64,000 nt of DNA from CAVYXF01 sp963772335 (GCA_963772335.1 CAVYXF010000005.1:434001-498000), one strand, 5' to 3'; positions 34,987 to 47,106 are shown, counted from the first letter of the stretch. Translations and numbers: made by a program. The notes: generated by a model from the letters alone, not told the origin.

Positions 34987-36117
34987 CTATTCCTGGCCCT
35001 GCGGCGGGATCAGCGACAGGCGCGCCAGCAGCGCAACCAAATCGGCCTGCCGGTGCGTCGCAGTCTTGGCCATGATCGATTTCAGCTGAATTCGCGCCGT
35101 TCCGACGGTGATGCCCTGGCCTTCCGCGAATTCGGTGATGGTTGCTCCGCGCGCCAGCGCGAGCGCGAGCCGCGTTTCAGCGGGCGTGAGCGAGAAGCCG
35201 TGACGCAGGATCAATTCCGGCGGCGTCACCTGGGTATCCGGATCGATCAGCAGGATCATCGCTTTCGCGTGCTGGAACACGTCCTGGGCGGCGCCGAGAA
35301 TCGGCATGCCAAGCGCGAAAAATGGCCGGCTCGCCGGATCGCGGCGCGGAATTGCCGCAAATGTCTGCAGCTGCGCAGGGGGGGAGGTGGGTGTGGCGAG
35401 AATGCCGCCTATCAGGCGCTGCAGGGTGGCGTTTGCCTCCTTGTGGCAGGTCATAAGCCCGCCCTGCGCGATGCGGATATCGCGCTTCAGAAACTGCTCC
35501 GTCTGTTTGTTGTAGCGATGGACCTTGCCGGTGCAGCTCAGCAGGATCGCCCCGCAGCACATCTTTTCGAAAGCATCCAGCATGCCGTCGCCCTTGGCGA
35601 TCGCCAAGCGGCTCGCGACATGCGCTGCGCAGCGCATATGCGGCATGATGCTGCGCATCGCCTCGACTTCAGAGGCGCCGTAGGGCTCACGTTTGGCGAG
35701 CCGCTCGACCGTGAATGCCGTGGTCCAGCCATCGACCTCGCTTAGGAAACAGCCCGCGCCCCAGCGAAACCCGTGCGCGTTGATGAACTCGGCGTTGAAC
35801 GGATGCCGGTCCAGCTCCTCGCGGGTGAACAGGTCGGATTCCGTCATGACCGGACGGGAGTGACGCAGCGGCCAACCCCGTGCCAGCCGCTCGTTTCGGG
35901 CGTGCCAGCCCTCTTCGAAGAACGCATGGGCGAGTTCATCGAGTCCGGGCGACCACATGGCGCCGATATTGCTCGAGGGGAAAGCGATGAGACAGCTGCC
36001 GTCCGCGCCGAAGATACCGCTGGCCTTTTCTAGCGTTGCCGTCCAGAGGTCTGGCCGGGCGGCAGCTTCGTAAAAGCTTTGGGTTAACTCGCTGAGCTTG
36101 CCGAGGTGGGGTCGCAT
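34987..36117 (-). CDS. LuxR-family HTH transcriptional regulator
   Basis: A 376-residue regulator with a C-terminal LuxR-type helix-turn-helix at about residues 308-370: LTPAETRLALALARGATITE, FAEGQGITVGTARIQLKSIMAKTATHRQADLVALL. The long N-terminal part, starting LGKLSELTQSFYEAAARPDLW, is the sensor region shared by many alphaproteobacterial LuxR proteins of unknown ligand; it is not an acyl-homoserine-lactone domain, and no luxI is nearby. GGAGGA six bases before the ATG at 36117 decides this start over the longer frame to 36291. It stands alone. Target genes are unknown. Confidence 0.9.
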   Translation of the reverse strand: MRPHLGKLSELTQSFYEAAARPDLWTATLEKASGIFGADGSCLIAFPSSNIGAMWSPGLDELAHAFFEEGWHARNERLARGWPLRHSRPVMTESDLFTREELDRHPFNAEFINAHGFRWGAGCFLSEVDGWTTAFTVERLAKREPYGASEVEAMRSIMPHMRCAAHVASRLAIAKGDGMLDAFEKMCCGAILLSCTGKVHRYNKQTEQFLKRDIRIAQGGLMTCHKEANATLQRLIGGILATPTSPPAQLQTFAAIPRRDPASRPFFALGMPILGAAQDVFQHAKAMILLIDPDTQVTPPELILRHGFSLTPAETRLALALARGATITEFAEGQGITVGTARIQLKSIMAKTATHRQADLVALLARLSLIPPQGQE

Positions 36118-36849
36118 CGATGTCCTCCGCTCTGACGCATGAACGACGAAACCTGCTGAGGCCGAAGCTGGGCTGCAGGCTCTCATCCCCATGTTACGTA
36201 AAGCAAGGCGAATCAGATCTTTGGCTGCGCGATTCCCTGTGTCTGGCCGGCGACTTTGGCGCTTTTTTCGATTTTCCGGAGTGGACAGCAACCTGTCGCG
36301 AACACATTTTCTCCGCAGAGAACTGCCAGAGTTACGCAGGTGAATTCGCCGATGATTTGCGCGTTTGCAAAAACGATGTGTGGCGCGGGGCTTAGCCGCA
36401 CCACACCATCAAGTTGCGCAATTTGCGTTACGAGGTACCGCCTGCAAAATCCAGGTCAGACGTTTTATTCGCTTACCGCCTGAAGTAACAAAATAGTATT
36501 GATTTTATCGTCCACGGAATGGAATTTACGCGTTTTAACGGCTTGTCTCATCTCCCATTTGGGATATGAGACGTGCCAAACTCGCACACTGTTGCCGTTT
36601 TGCCTCGGTTATTTGCTTGGGTCTCGCTGCCAGGCGGTGCGACGTGCCATTTGCAACCGCGTTGCGTCTCCAGTTTTCGCATAATGTTGCTCACTTCGCG
36701 GCAGAAATGATACAGATGCAGTGGCCTATTCACCGCGGTCATGCTGCGCGGCCACCACTCACCCGCAAAAGCACTCTGGTCAGCCGAGCGCTTTTCCGCT
36801 ATCAGAGGGCATGATAACGGGCGAATGCAACGCCACCCCCATCCGATCT
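36118..36849. other. Intergenic region before tRNA-Thr
   Basis: No supported gene in 732 bases. It has lower G+C than the surroundings in 36400-36560. A short inverted repeat, GTCTCAT (36545-36551) with ATGAGAC (36566-36572), forms a stem of seven bases plus a TCCC/GGGA extension. Open frames here are short and lack ribosome-binding sites. Confidence 0.5.
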
Positions 36850-36924
<75 letters not shown>

Positions 36925-37127
36925 CCTTTTTTCGTCGCAAGTTTGAGAGTTATTGACTCTGAGGCACGCAATTCACGCAATTGCGGTGTTCTCATTGTCG
37001 AATCACAAGCGAGACATTGTTTTCGGATGACTGGACCTGCTGGCCCGATGGCGACCCCGCCCGTGCCACCCAGCTCCCGCATCGCCCAGCAACGCTACTG
37101 CTGGATGGTTTGGTACCCCAGCCACCG

Positions 37128-37367
37128 CGGCTCCCCGGCTTTACCTCCATGGTCCGGCGCGATCCCATTGGCATAGTCGCCTCCATCTCCGATGAGATCG
37201 TGCGCCGCGAGGTGTTCGGCCCGGTCGTTTCCGTCACCCGCTTCACCGAGCCGGAAGAGGCCATCGCATGGGCGAACAACTCGGATTATGGCCTTGCCTC
37301 CTCGGTGTGGACCAAGGATTTCGGCAAGGCGATGCGGGTGGCGGCGCGCCTTCGCTATGGCTGCACC
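37128..37367 (+). pseudogene. Internally deleted gamma-aminobutyraldehyde/betaine-type aldehyde dehydrogenase remnant
   Basis: The frame reads LPGFTSMVRRDPIGIVASI, which matches the N-terminal half of PatD-type aldehyde dehydrogenases just before the SIAPWNYPL segment, and runs directly into SDEIVRREVFGPVVSVTRF and EEAIAWANNSDYGLASSVW, which belongs some 230 residues later. It continues to AARLRYGCT and then breaks at about 37367, without the terminal WVNTHF. The catalytic cysteine and glutamate are missing. The remnant lies 200 bases downstream of tRNA-Thr. It is a decayed gene fused across an internal deletion; no product is expected. Confidence 0.8.
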
Positions 37368-37953
37368 CGATGCCCTTTGACGTCGTCTCGACTTGCTGAC
37401 CAACTGACGTTGCACGAACCTGCATGGCGTTGCGATACTTCACGCCAGTGGGCTCACTGATCGCAGTTGGAGCATGTTGGCAGGTCAATGCGAGCTCATG
37501 TCCTTCACGCTCATGCAGCTCCGATTTTTTGTGGTGGCAGCAGAGAAGCAAGCTGAAGGTTCGTAGCAGCCAGGCATTGTCATGTACGTCCATTCGGTTC
37601 TCCGGAGAATCAGTGACGTTTGGCGACATCAGCTGACATCCTCAGCACCGAATGGACAACCTCCTGAAAGTTCATACCTAGAGCGCTGGATGTTCCGCTG
37701 ACGCGGAGCTGCGCTCTAACTTTTTGTTGTGCATCGGATTATCAGAAAAGTGCGTACACTTTTCGGTCCGATGCACTAAACAGGAGACATGGGAGGTAAG
37801 CTGGCGGCTTGCCGGAGTTAGTGGTCAACCGACACTCATCGAAAGTCAGATGAACGTGTACGGCTGCGCTAACGGTTGGCTCTCAGGGTGCCCGGCCGCC
37901 ATGATGACGAATTCCGTCAAATTCTGGCCCTGGATCACGCGAGTCTGCGCTCT
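37368..37953. other. Gene-free stretch after the dehydrogenase remnant
   Basis: No well-supported gene in these 586 bases. A minus-strand frame ending at 37629 begins MDVHDNAWLLRTFSLLLC in its second codon set and could be a short gene, but it overlaps the dehydrogenase remnant and cannot be judged. Tandem palindromes fill 37679-37776. Confidence 0.4.
37679..37776. repeat. Two tandem palindromic modules
   Basis: Module one: TAGAGCGC (37679) with GCGCTCTA (37711-37718), and inner TCCGC/GCGGA, followed by CTTTTTGTT. Module two: GTGCATCGGA (37729-37738) with TCCGATGCAC (37767-37776), and inner GAAAAGTG/CACTTTTC around a CGTA loop. Sequences like these are dispersed through Hyphomicrobiales genomes. 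The T-run after the first hairpin gives it the look of a terminator. Confidence 0.75.
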
Positions 37954-38430
37954 TCAGTCGGGTGAAGCGTCTGCCAGCTCGGCAATGCGATTGTTGGCGC
38001 GGCGGAGCCGCCGACAGAGCTCGCGGTTGATGTTCTGGAGCACCATCACATAAGCGTAGATGTCGGCCTTGTAGTAGGCATAGAGGTTGCGCGTCGTGAG
38101 CTCGTACAGTACGGCCGGGCTCTCCACGACGACGGTGGCTGATCGGTTCTGCATTTCGATGAGGGTCATTTCGCCGAAAAAATCACCAGGTCCGAGGTCC
38201 GTCATGCGGATGACGTGACCCGAATCCCCGAGCTTGCTCACCACCAGCTCGCCGGAGTGAACAACATACATAGAGTTCCCCGGCTCGCCTTCCGCGACGA
38301 CAGTTGAACCGGTGTCGAAGCGGCGCTCGACCAGCATTGAAATCAGGAGATCGAGACTGGCGTCTGAGAGGCCACCGAAGAAAGGTGTAGCGACCAAGAA
38401 CGCCTTCAGATCGGGCGTGCTGACAACCAT
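37954..38430 (-). CDS. Single-domain cyclic-nucleotide-binding protein
   Basis: A 158-residue protein consisting of one cNMP-binding (CAP_ED) domain. It shows the beta-roll text RRFDTGSTVVAEGEPGNSMYVVHSGELVV and the phosphate-binding cassette GDFFGEMTLIEMQNRSATVV, in which FGE and the following R-S-A-T contact the nucleotide in the family. There is no helix-turn-helix, so it is not a Crp-type activator; the C-terminal helix LQNINRELCRRLRRANNRIAELA could dimerise or bind a partner. It lies between palindromic repeats and hemA. Ligand could be cAMP or cGMP; unknown output. Confidence 0.9.
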   Translation of the reverse strand: MVVSTPDLKAFLVATPFFGGLSDASLDLLISMLVERRFDTGSTVVAEGEPGNSMYVVHSGELVVSKLGDSGHVIRMTDLGPGDFFGEMTLIEMQNRSATVVVESPAVLYELTTRNLYAYYKADIYAYVMVLQNINRELCRRLRRANNRIAELADASPD

Positions 38431-38496
38431 CCGTCTAATATACGCCCGCTGCCGAAACTTGGCACTACCTTATCGTTGCGCCCGCCGGATGGCGGC

Positions 38497-39729
38497 CTAC
38501 TCCGCGGCGATCTTGACGAATTTCCCCTGCGCCAGCGGGCAGCGCGCCCACAGCGCGCCGAGCGCGGTGACCAGCCAGTCGATATGCTCGTCCTTGTGGA
38601 GCGGCGTTGGCGTCAAGCGGATGCGCTCGGTGCCGCGGGCAACCGTCGGGTAATTGATCGGCTGCACATAGATGCCGTAATACTCCATCAGCGCGTCGGT
38701 CACCGCTTTGCAATGCACCGGATCGCCGACCAGCACCGGCACGATGTGACTGGGATTGTCCATCACCGGCAGACCGCGGGCAGTCAGCTTGGCCTTCACC
38801 GTCCGGGCACGCTCCTGATGCCGGGCGCGCTCCAGCTGGCTTACCTTCAGGTGCCGGATCGATGCCAGCGCTCCGGCCGCGATCGCCGGGGCGAGCGAGG
38901 TGGTGAAGATGAACCCCGGCGCATAGCTGCGGATCGCGTCGCAGCAGGCACGCGAAGCGGCGATATAGCCGCCCATCACGCCAAAACCCTTGGCGAGCGT
39001 GCCGTTGATGATGTCGACGCGGTGCATCACCCCGTCGCGCTCGGCGATACCGCCACCGCGCGGGCCATACATGCCGACCGCATGCACCTCATCGAGATAG
39101 GTGAGGGCGCCGTATTTTTCAGCCAGGTCGCAGATCGCGGCGATCGGCGCGATATGGCCGTCCATGGAATAGACGCTCTCGAAGGCGATGAGCTTCGGGG
39201 TCGAGGCGGGGTATTCGCGCAGCAGCTCTTCGAGATGCGATGGATCGTTGTGGCGGAAGATGCGCTTCTCGCCGCCGCCATGGCGGATACCGGCGATCAT
39301 CGAGGCATGGTTCTTCTCGTCGGAGAAGATCACCGTGCCGGGCATCAGCTTGACGAGCGTCGAGAGCGTCGCGTCATTGGCGATATAGGCCGAGGTGAAC
39401 AGGAGCGCGGCCTCCTTGCCATGCAGGTCGGCCAGCTCTTGCTCCAGCTCGACATGATAGTGCGTGGTGCCGGAGATGTTGCGGGTGCCGCCCGACCCGG
39501 CGCCGACCGCGTCGATCGCCTCATGCATGGCGGCGCGGACAATCGGCGACTGGCTCATGCCCAGATAGTCGTTGGAGCACCACACCGTCACCTCGCGCAC
39601 TTCGCCGTCCTTGCGCTGATCGGCCTGCGGATAGGCGCCGCAGCGGCGCTTCAGGTCGGCGAACACCCGGTAGCGGCCCTCCTCGTGCAGGCTCGCAATC
39701 TGCGCCTCAAAGAGTTTGCCATAATCCAT
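38497..39729 (-). CDS. hemA: 5-aminolevulinate synthase
   Basis: A 410-residue PLP enzyme that condenses glycine with succinyl-CoA to 5-aminolevulinate, the first step of heme synthesis by the C4 route typical of alphaproteobacteria. Conserved parts are VWCSNDYLGMSQ, GTRNISGTTHYHVELE, YLDEVHAVGMYGPRGGG with Asp213, and NGTLAKGFGVMGGY with the cofactor lysine Lys247; it ends RIRLTPTPLHKDEHID. GGGAGG six bases before the ATG fixes the start. A strong hairpin stands directly upstream of the ribosome-binding site at 39745-39766. No other heme gene is adjacent. Confidence 0.98.
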   Translation of the reverse strand: MDYGKLFEAQIASLHEEGRYRVFADLKRRCGAYPQADQRKDGEVREVTVWCSNDYLGMSQSPIVRAAMHEAIDAVGAGSGGTRNISGTTHYHVELEQELADLHGKEAALLFTSAYIANDATLSTLVKLMPGTVIFSDEKNHASMIAGIRHGGGEKRIFRHNDPSHLEELLREYPASTPKLIAFESVYSMDGHIAPIAAICDLAEKYGALTYLDEVHAVGMYGPRGGGIAERDGVMHRVDIINGTLAKGFGVMGGYIAASRACCDAIRSYAPGFIFTTSLAPAIAAGALASIRHLKVSQLERARHQERARTVKAKLTARGLPVMDNPSHIVPVLVGDPVHCKAVTDALMEYYGIYVQPINYPTVARGTERIRLTPTPLHKDEHIDWLVTALGALWARCPLAQGKFVKIAAE

Positions 39730-39744
39730 TTTCGCCTCCCTGCA

Positions 39745-39766
39745 GGCGCGCGCGGGAACGCGCGCC
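39745..39766 (-). promoter_or_regulatory. G+C hairpin in hemA leader
   Basis: GGCGCGCG (39745-39752) and CGCGCGCC (39759-39766) form an eight-pair, all-G/C stem with a six-base loop. In the hemA transcript it ends 4-5 bases before the GGGAGG ribosome-binding site. It may stabilise the 5' end or tune translation; it is not a known riboswitch. The remainder of the gap to 40285 (556 bases in all from 39730) shows no supported gene. Confidence 0.6.
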
Positions 39767-40285
39767 CCATCATCTCAAATTGTGCCTGCCGGCTCTCTCA
39801 TCGCCCAGATCGGAAGCGTCCTTGAGCCCGCGTCCCCGAGCTCTGCTAAATCTGCACCGCCGATCATCGTCATCATGAAGTACCATTGCCCCAAGGCGTG
39901 ACCGAAGCGGGACAAAGTGACAGGCGATACACCGTAGCAAAAATGTTGCCTTTGATAACCTCACAATGAGGACTGGAGAGCGCGATCCTTCGCGTTGCGG
40001 TCATATATAATCGCGCGAATATGGCCGCAGCGCGGGCGGAACATGCCCCAAAGCAGGCTCTTCCAAGGAAAGGTTTTGCATACGCCTTCCATTCCGGCTT
40101 TGATCTCGCGCAACTGTAAATAACCGGAAATGGCAAATTCCCCCAAATCGGTGAAAAACCCGCCATTTCATCATCCGGGTCGTCGTGATTTGCCTTTGCA
40201 GGGAAGAGGGCTGGAGCCTCACTCCCGCCTCACTCTTTTGCTGGCTGCGATCGGGAGGGGGCACCGCTTTGCAGAGTTTACGCCC

Positions 40286-41281
40286 ATGAGATGCCCGTTC
40301 CTCACTCTTCTCTTCCTCTGCATCGCCGCCGCCGTTCATGCAGAGACCGCGCCGAAACTGTCGCTGCCGCTCGCCTGCACGCCGGGTAAGGATTGCTTCA
40401 TCCAGCAATATGTCGATGTCGAGCCCGCAGCGGGTACCAAGGATTACACCTGCGGCATTGCGACTTATGACGGACATTCGGGCACCGATTTTCGCATTCT
40501 CTCCGTCAAGGCAGCCGAAGCCGGCGTTCCGGTGCTCGCATCTGCCGCAGGGCGCATCAAGGCCGTGCGCGACGGCATGGCGGACCGGCTGGTGATCTCG
40601 GCCGAGGAACGAGCGTCGGTCAAGGACCGGGAATGCGGCAATGGCGTCGTCATCGATCACGGGGCTGGGTGGGAGACCCAATATTGCCACATGCGGCGCG
40701 GCAGCGTGATGGTGCACGAAGGGCAGACCGTCGCGACCGGGACGCCGCTCGGGCTGGTTGGCTTCTCCGGCAGCGCCCAATTTCCGCATGTTCACCTCTC
40801 CGTCCGGCTGGACGGAAAAACTGTCGATCCGTTTCTCGGGCAGCCGGTGAGCGGGGTCTGCCAGCGCGGCGACGCTCTGCCTCCCTCAAACCTTTGGGCC
40901 CCTAATGTGGGCGAGCAGCTCGTCTATCGCGATGCGCTGATTATCGAGGCGCGCTTTGCCGCCGCGCCAGTCACGCCGAGGGAAGCCGAGCAGGGCGACA
41001 TTGCTCCGCCGGGGCCGGACAGCCCCGCGCTGATCTTCTTTGCGCGTCTGATTAACGTGCGCGCTGGTGACCGCGTCAGCCTGAGCGCCGAAGGGCCGGG
41101 CGGATTTGAGGCGGCGCATGAGGGCGAGCCGCTTCAGAGCAGCAAGGCGCAATATGTCGGTTTCGCCGGAAAGAAGCGCCGCGACGCCCACTGGGCTTCG
41201 GGCATCTATCAGGGTGCGGTGACCGTAATTCGGGACGGCAAGGTTATCGGCGAAGCAAAGAGCACGCTGCGCCTGCCCTGA
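40286..41281 (+). CDS. Exported M23-family metallopeptidase
   Basis: A 331-residue exported peptidase. The signal peptide MRCPFLTLLFLCIAAAVHA is cleaved near residue 19. The M23 domain has the zinc ligands in DGHSGTDFR and in QFPHVHLSV, with a preceding GVVIDHGAGWETQYCHM; all typical lysostaphin-type residues (HxxxD and HxH) are present. A C-terminal domain of about 120 residues, with LIFFARLINVRAGDRVSLSAEGP, is beta-rich and shared by alphaproteobacterial members. It probably cuts peptidoglycan cross-links or helps amidases. Six or more cysteines suggest disulfides. The ATG at 40286 was chosen for the signal peptide. Confidence 0.92.
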   Translation: MRCPFLTLLFLCIAAAVHAETAPKLSLPLACTPGKDCFIQQYVDVEPAAGTKDYTCGIATYDGHSGTDFRILSVKAAEAGVPVLASAAGRIKAVRDGMADRLVISAEERASVKDRECGNGVVIDHGAGWETQYCHMRRGSVMVHEGQTVATGTPLGLVGFSGSAQFPHVHLSVRLDGKTVDPFLGQPVSGVCQRGDALPPSNLWAPNVGEQLVYRDALIIEARFAAAPVTPREAEQGDIAPPGPDSPALIFFARLINVRAGDRVSLSAEGPGGFEAAHEGEPLQSSKAQYVGFAGKKRRDAHWASGIYQGAVTVIRDGKVIGEAKSTLRLP

Positions 41282-41468
41282 GGCGGCGAATGATTGCCGG
41301 CGGCCCCCCTGTGGACTTAGCGCGACAGTTCACCTGCGAAAACGCGCATTAAGTGTAAATATCATTGATAGCAACCAGTGATTGTGTCTCCTCTCTCCTG
41401 CACATGCGGAGGTGACTCGACCTCCGCTGCTCAAATGAGCGGCTGCAACAGGGGTAGGGAGACAGACG

Positions 41469-44042
41469 GTGGGTAGGCTCACAGCATTTTCCGAAACAAG
41501 ACGCGTCGCTTCAGGCGCAGCCGAAGAAAAAGCGGGGCTGCGCCGTTTGCGCGCGCTCCTCATGAGCTCCGTCACTATCGGCGCCCTTTGTCTTGCGGGC
41601 GGGGAGGCAAATGCAGCCTGCGTGGACGGTCCTGTCAACGTTCGCACCTGTACCGGTGACGTATCGACGGGCGTTTTGGCGAACTTCCCGATAGATACGC
41701 TGCTCGTTAACAGCCTCAGCGCCAATATCGCGCCCACGGCGAACACCGATGGTATCGCTTTCTCGGATGTCGCCGCGCTGACGCTCACCAGCGACACCGA
41801 CGCTTTCCAAATCACCACGACCGGAACGGGTATTGGTGTCGACGTTGTCAGCGTCGGTTCCAGCGTTCTGGTAAATCATACGGGCGACATCAGCTCGCAG
41901 GCTGGCGGCATTTACGCCTCGGCCCTGACCACGCTCGACCTCACCTTCAACGGCAACGTCACCGCGGTCGATGATGCCATTGCCGGTTTCGCGGACAATG
42001 CCGTCACCATCGGCAGCATCGGCAATCTCACCTCCACGGCCGGTTCCGGCATCACCGCAGCGTCCCTCCTTGCGGGCGATGTCGGTGTAACCTCGACCGG
42101 CAATATCAATGCCGCTCTCACGGCGATCGACGCCCAGAGCGCGGATGGCATCGTGACGGTGATCAGTACCGGCAACCTCATCTCCACAGGCGGCGGCGGT
42201 ATTTCTGCGGTTGCTGGCGGCCTGGGCAACGACGTCACCGTCGTATCGGGCGGCAATATCAGCGTTGCCGCAGGCTCCTCCGCGATCTACGCAGAAGCCC
42301 TTGGCGGAGGCGATGTCGACGTCACGATCAATTCGGGCAGCACCGTCGTGGGCGGCTCGACACTTGGGGCGGCGGGCGTCAGCATTGTCGGCGGCTCCAC
42401 CAACACTCTGAACAATGCCGGCACACTCAGCGGTGCCGGCGGCTGGGCGATCATCGCCGGTACCGGCGACGACAGCGTCACCAATACCGGCATCGTCACC
42501 GGCGATGTCGATCTCGGAACGGGCACGAACCCCTTCATCAACGCCGCAACAGGCCAGCTCCGCTCCGGCGATGTCCTCAATGTCGGCCCCGGCAATCTGG
42601 TGACCAACAACGGCATCATCGCACCGGGCGGCGCTAACACACTGCAGACGACCGGCGTTGTGGGCGATCTGAACCAGACGGGAACCGGCCACTATAATGT
42701 GGACCTCAACACCGCGACCGGCGCCAGCGATCTGCTCACGGTCTCGGGCACCGCGACCCTGGCCGGCACGATCGTACCGAACCTTGTCAACCGCTCTCTC
42801 ACCGATAAGGACATGGTCATTCTGAGCGCTGGCGTTACGCTCACGGATGGCGGCCTGACGGTCGCGGATACGGCCGCCTATAATTATGGGCTGATCTTCT
42901 CAGGCAACGATCTGCGCCTGACGATCCAGCTCCTTAGCATCAATGCGCTGGTCGCCTCGCCGCTGACCCCCAATCAGCAAGCGACAGTCGACTATATGGA
43001 CACGCTTCTCGCCACGCCCGGACTGAACGCCAATATGGTGCTGTTCCTCGACGCGGTCGGCGGACTTGCGACGGAGGCGGAGATCGTTGCCGCGCTCGAC
43101 CGGCTGAACCCGCAGCACTATGCCGCGACAGTCGCCTCGACGCTTTTCGGCAGCCAGCAATTCGCAAATAGCCTGATGAGCTGTCCTTCGCCGCAGGATC
43201 CGAGGGTGGTCAACAAGGAAAGCGAATGCTATTGGGCGCAGTTGCGCGGCCGCACAACGGACTGGGACACGACGCGGACCAATATCGGCGGCAATGAAGA
43301 TGCCGGCGGCGTGACGGGCGGCATGCAGGCGTTCGTCGCGCAAGATTTGCTGGCTGGCGGTGCGATCTCCTACGAGCACAGCTCGGTCGACACCGACAAT
43401 CTCGCCTCCTCCGATGGCGACCGGTTCTCGGCCGGCATGGTGCTGAAGGCGCTCTATGGCGATACGGTGCTTGCGGGTTCCGTCTTCGGGGGCCTCGGCT
43501 CGTTCGATACCACGCGCTTCGTCCTGCCGGGGGTTACCGCCCATGGCGATGAGGATATCGATTTCGCCGGCGCAGCGCTTCGCCTCAGCCATACCTATGA
43601 GCAGGGCTACTGGTATCTCAAGCCGATCCTCGATGCCGGGGCGACCTATGTCAGCTATGGCGGCTTCAGCGAGACCGGAGCAGGTGTTGCCAACCTCGTC
43701 GTCCAGGACGAGAATCAGTGGGTGCTCAATCTCGGTGCGGCGCTGGAGATCGGCAGCATGATGATCATCCAGCCCGGCCTGTTCGCGCGGCCCTATGTGC
43801 GTGCCGGCGTCACCGCGCTCAGCGACACGGATTTCTCGCTGACTTCCAGCTTTGCCGGAGCGCCTGCGGGCGTCGCACCGTTCACGGTCACGACCAGCTA
43901 TGACGATCTGTTTGCCGACCTATCCGCCGGTATCGATGTGTTCGCGTCGTCGGGGCTGAGCGTCAATATGGCCTATGACGGCAGGTTCGGCGATCACACC
44001 ACATCGCATGCGGCCAGCGCCAAGCTGCGGGTCGCGTTCTGA
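41469..44042 (+). CDS. Type V autotransporter outer-membrane protein
   Basis: An 857-residue autotransporter. It starts with GTG, with GGGAG at a fitting distance. The signal region is long (about 49 residues, ending GGEANA), with an extended charged start typical of autotransporters. The passenger, about residues 50-480, is rich in Gly, Ser, Thr and Asn with degenerate repeats such as TSTGNINAALTAID and STGNLISTGGGGISAVAGG, which suggest a right-handed beta helix. The beta-barrel domain occupies roughly residues 590-857 and ends in the outer-membrane signature LRVAF. Ligand or adhesion target unknown. A G+C hairpin follows the stop. Confidence 0.93.
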   Translation: MGRLTAFSETRRVASGAAEEKAGLRRLRALLMSSVTIGALCLAGGEANAACVDGPVNVRTCTGDVSTGVLANFPIDTLLVNSLSANIAPTANTDGIAFSDVAALTLTSDTDAFQITTTGTGIGVDVVSVGSSVLVNHTGDISSQAGGIYASALTTLDLTFNGNVTAVDDAIAGFADNAVTIGSIGNLTSTAGSGITAASLLAGDVGVTSTGNINAALTAIDAQSADGIVTVISTGNLISTGGGGISAVAGGLGNDVTVVSGGNISVAAGSSAIYAEALGGGDVDVTINSGSTVVGGSTLGAAGVSIVGGSTNTLNNAGTLSGAGGWAIIAGTGDDSVTNTGIVTGDVDLGTGTNPFINAATGQLRSGDVLNVGPGNLVTNNGIIAPGGANTLQTTGVVGDLNQTGTGHYNVDLNTATGASDLLTVSGTATLAGTIVPNLVNRSLTDKDMVILSAGVTLTDGGLTVADTAAYNYGLIFSGNDLRLTIQLLSINALVASPLTPNQQATVDYMDTLLATPGLNANMVLFLDAVGGLATEAEIVAALDRLNPQHYAATVASTLFGSQQFANSLMSCPSPQDPRVVNKESECYWAQLRGRTTDWDTTRTNIGGNEDAGGVTGGMQAFVAQDLLAGGAISYEHSSVDTDNLASSDGDRFSAGMVLKALYGDTVLAGSVFGGLGSFDTTRFVLPGVTAHGDEDIDFAGAALRLSHTYEQGYWYLKPILDAGATYVSYGGFSETGAGVANLVVQDENQWVLNLGAALEIGSMMIIQPGLFARPYVRAGVTALSDTDFSLTSSFAGAPAGVAPFTVTTSYDDLFADLSAGIDVFASSGLSVNMAYDGRFGDHTTSHAASAKLRVAF

Positions 44043-44062
44043 TGAGCTTCGAAGCAGGTCAT

Positions 44063-44095
44063 CCGCCCGGCCAGCCGAAAGACTGAGCCGGGCGG
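44063..44095 (+). terminator. Hairpin after autotransporter gene
   Basis: CCGCCCGGC (44063-44071) and GCCGGGCGG (44087-44095) form a perfect nine-pair stem 20 bases after the autotransporter stop and 30 bases from the end of the converging catalase gene. It lacks a T-run, so it may work as a bidirectional barrier rather than a classic terminator. Confidence 0.55.
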
Positions 44096-44128
44096 AGCGG
44101 TTTCCGGATTCGGCCGCAAGAGGAGGCG

Positions 44129-46237
<2,109 letters not shown>

Positions 46238-46373
46238 GTCACTCTCCGCTGAAAGGATTGGATTGCCTGATGAGCGGCGCTGCGCTCCGTCTGGGAAACA
46301 ACTCCAGCGGCGTCAGCGTTGTTCCGGTTGTGACAATGTTGGGAGATCTGTCTCGGCGAAACGGAAAGGCGGC

Positions 46374-46979
46374 CTATACCGGCCGGCGCGATTTGATCGC
46401 AGCGGCAAGCGTGCCTTCATCGAGATAGTCCAGCTCGCCCCCGACCGGCACGCCATGAGCGAGGCGCGAAACCGTCAGCCCGGCGCTCTCCAGTTCGGCG
46501 GAGATGTAATGCGCGGTGGTCTGCCCCTCGACCGTGGCGTTCAGCGCGAGCAGCACCTCGGTGACGGCGCCGCTTCGCGCACGCTCCATGAGGCTGGCGA
46601 TGTTCAGATCCTCCGGGCCAATGCCGTCGAGCGGCGACAAGGTCCCGCCGAGCACGTGATAGCGGGAATTGATGACGCCCGCGCGCTCCAGCGCCCAGAG
46701 GTCGCCGACCTGCTCCACGACGCAGATCATAGTGGAGTCGCGCCGCGGGTCCTGGCAGATGCTGCAGGGGGAGACCGTATCGAGAGTGCCGCATTCCCGG
46801 CAGACCACGATCCGCTCCGCCGCCTCGCTCAGCGCGCTGGCAAGGGGTATCAGCAATTGCTCGCGCTTTTTGATGAGATGCAGCGCGGCGCGCCGCGCCG
46901 AGCGGGGCCCCAGCCCCGGCAGCTTGGCGAGCAGCGCGATGAGGTTTTCGATCTCCGGTCCGGCGGCTTTGCGTGACAT
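46374..46979 (-). CDS. recR: Recombination mediator RecR
   Basis: A 201-residue RecR that with RecF and RecO loads RecA on gapped DNA. It shows the helix-hairpin-helix KLPGLGPRSARRAALHLI, the zinc finger CRECGTLDTVSPCSICQDPRRD with four cysteines, the Toprim core ICVVEQVGDLWALE and the C-terminal RLAHGVPVGGELDYLDEGTLAAAI. All are standard. The ATG at 46979 matches homologues; a TTG at 47012 would add 11 residues. It is the last gene of the dnaX-ebfC-recR operon. Confidence 0.97.
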   Translation of the reverse strand: MSRKAAGPEIENLIALLAKLPGLGPRSARRAALHLIKKREQLLIPLASALSEAAERIVVCRECGTLDTVSPCSICQDPRRDSTMICVVEQVGDLWALERAGVINSRYHVLGGTLSPLDGIGPEDLNIASLMERARSGAVTEVLLALNATVEGQTTAHYISAELESAGLTVSRLAHGVPVGGELDYLDEGTLAAAIKSRRPV

Positions 46980-47106
46980 GATTGGCGCAGGTCTTGATGC
47001 GTAGCGCGGCAAGATCGGGCCGGCATGATACCCCTCTCTCGGAGAGGATCGGGCCCGACGCTCAGCACCGGCTATCGACGATTATAGCCCTGAAGTCTCC
47101 GTTTGC

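Noticed and set aside
39953..39967. FixK/Fnr-like box TTGATAACCTCACAA upstream of hemA
   Set aside because: The second half-site differs from ATCAA at more than one base and the site is over 220 bases from the hemA start.
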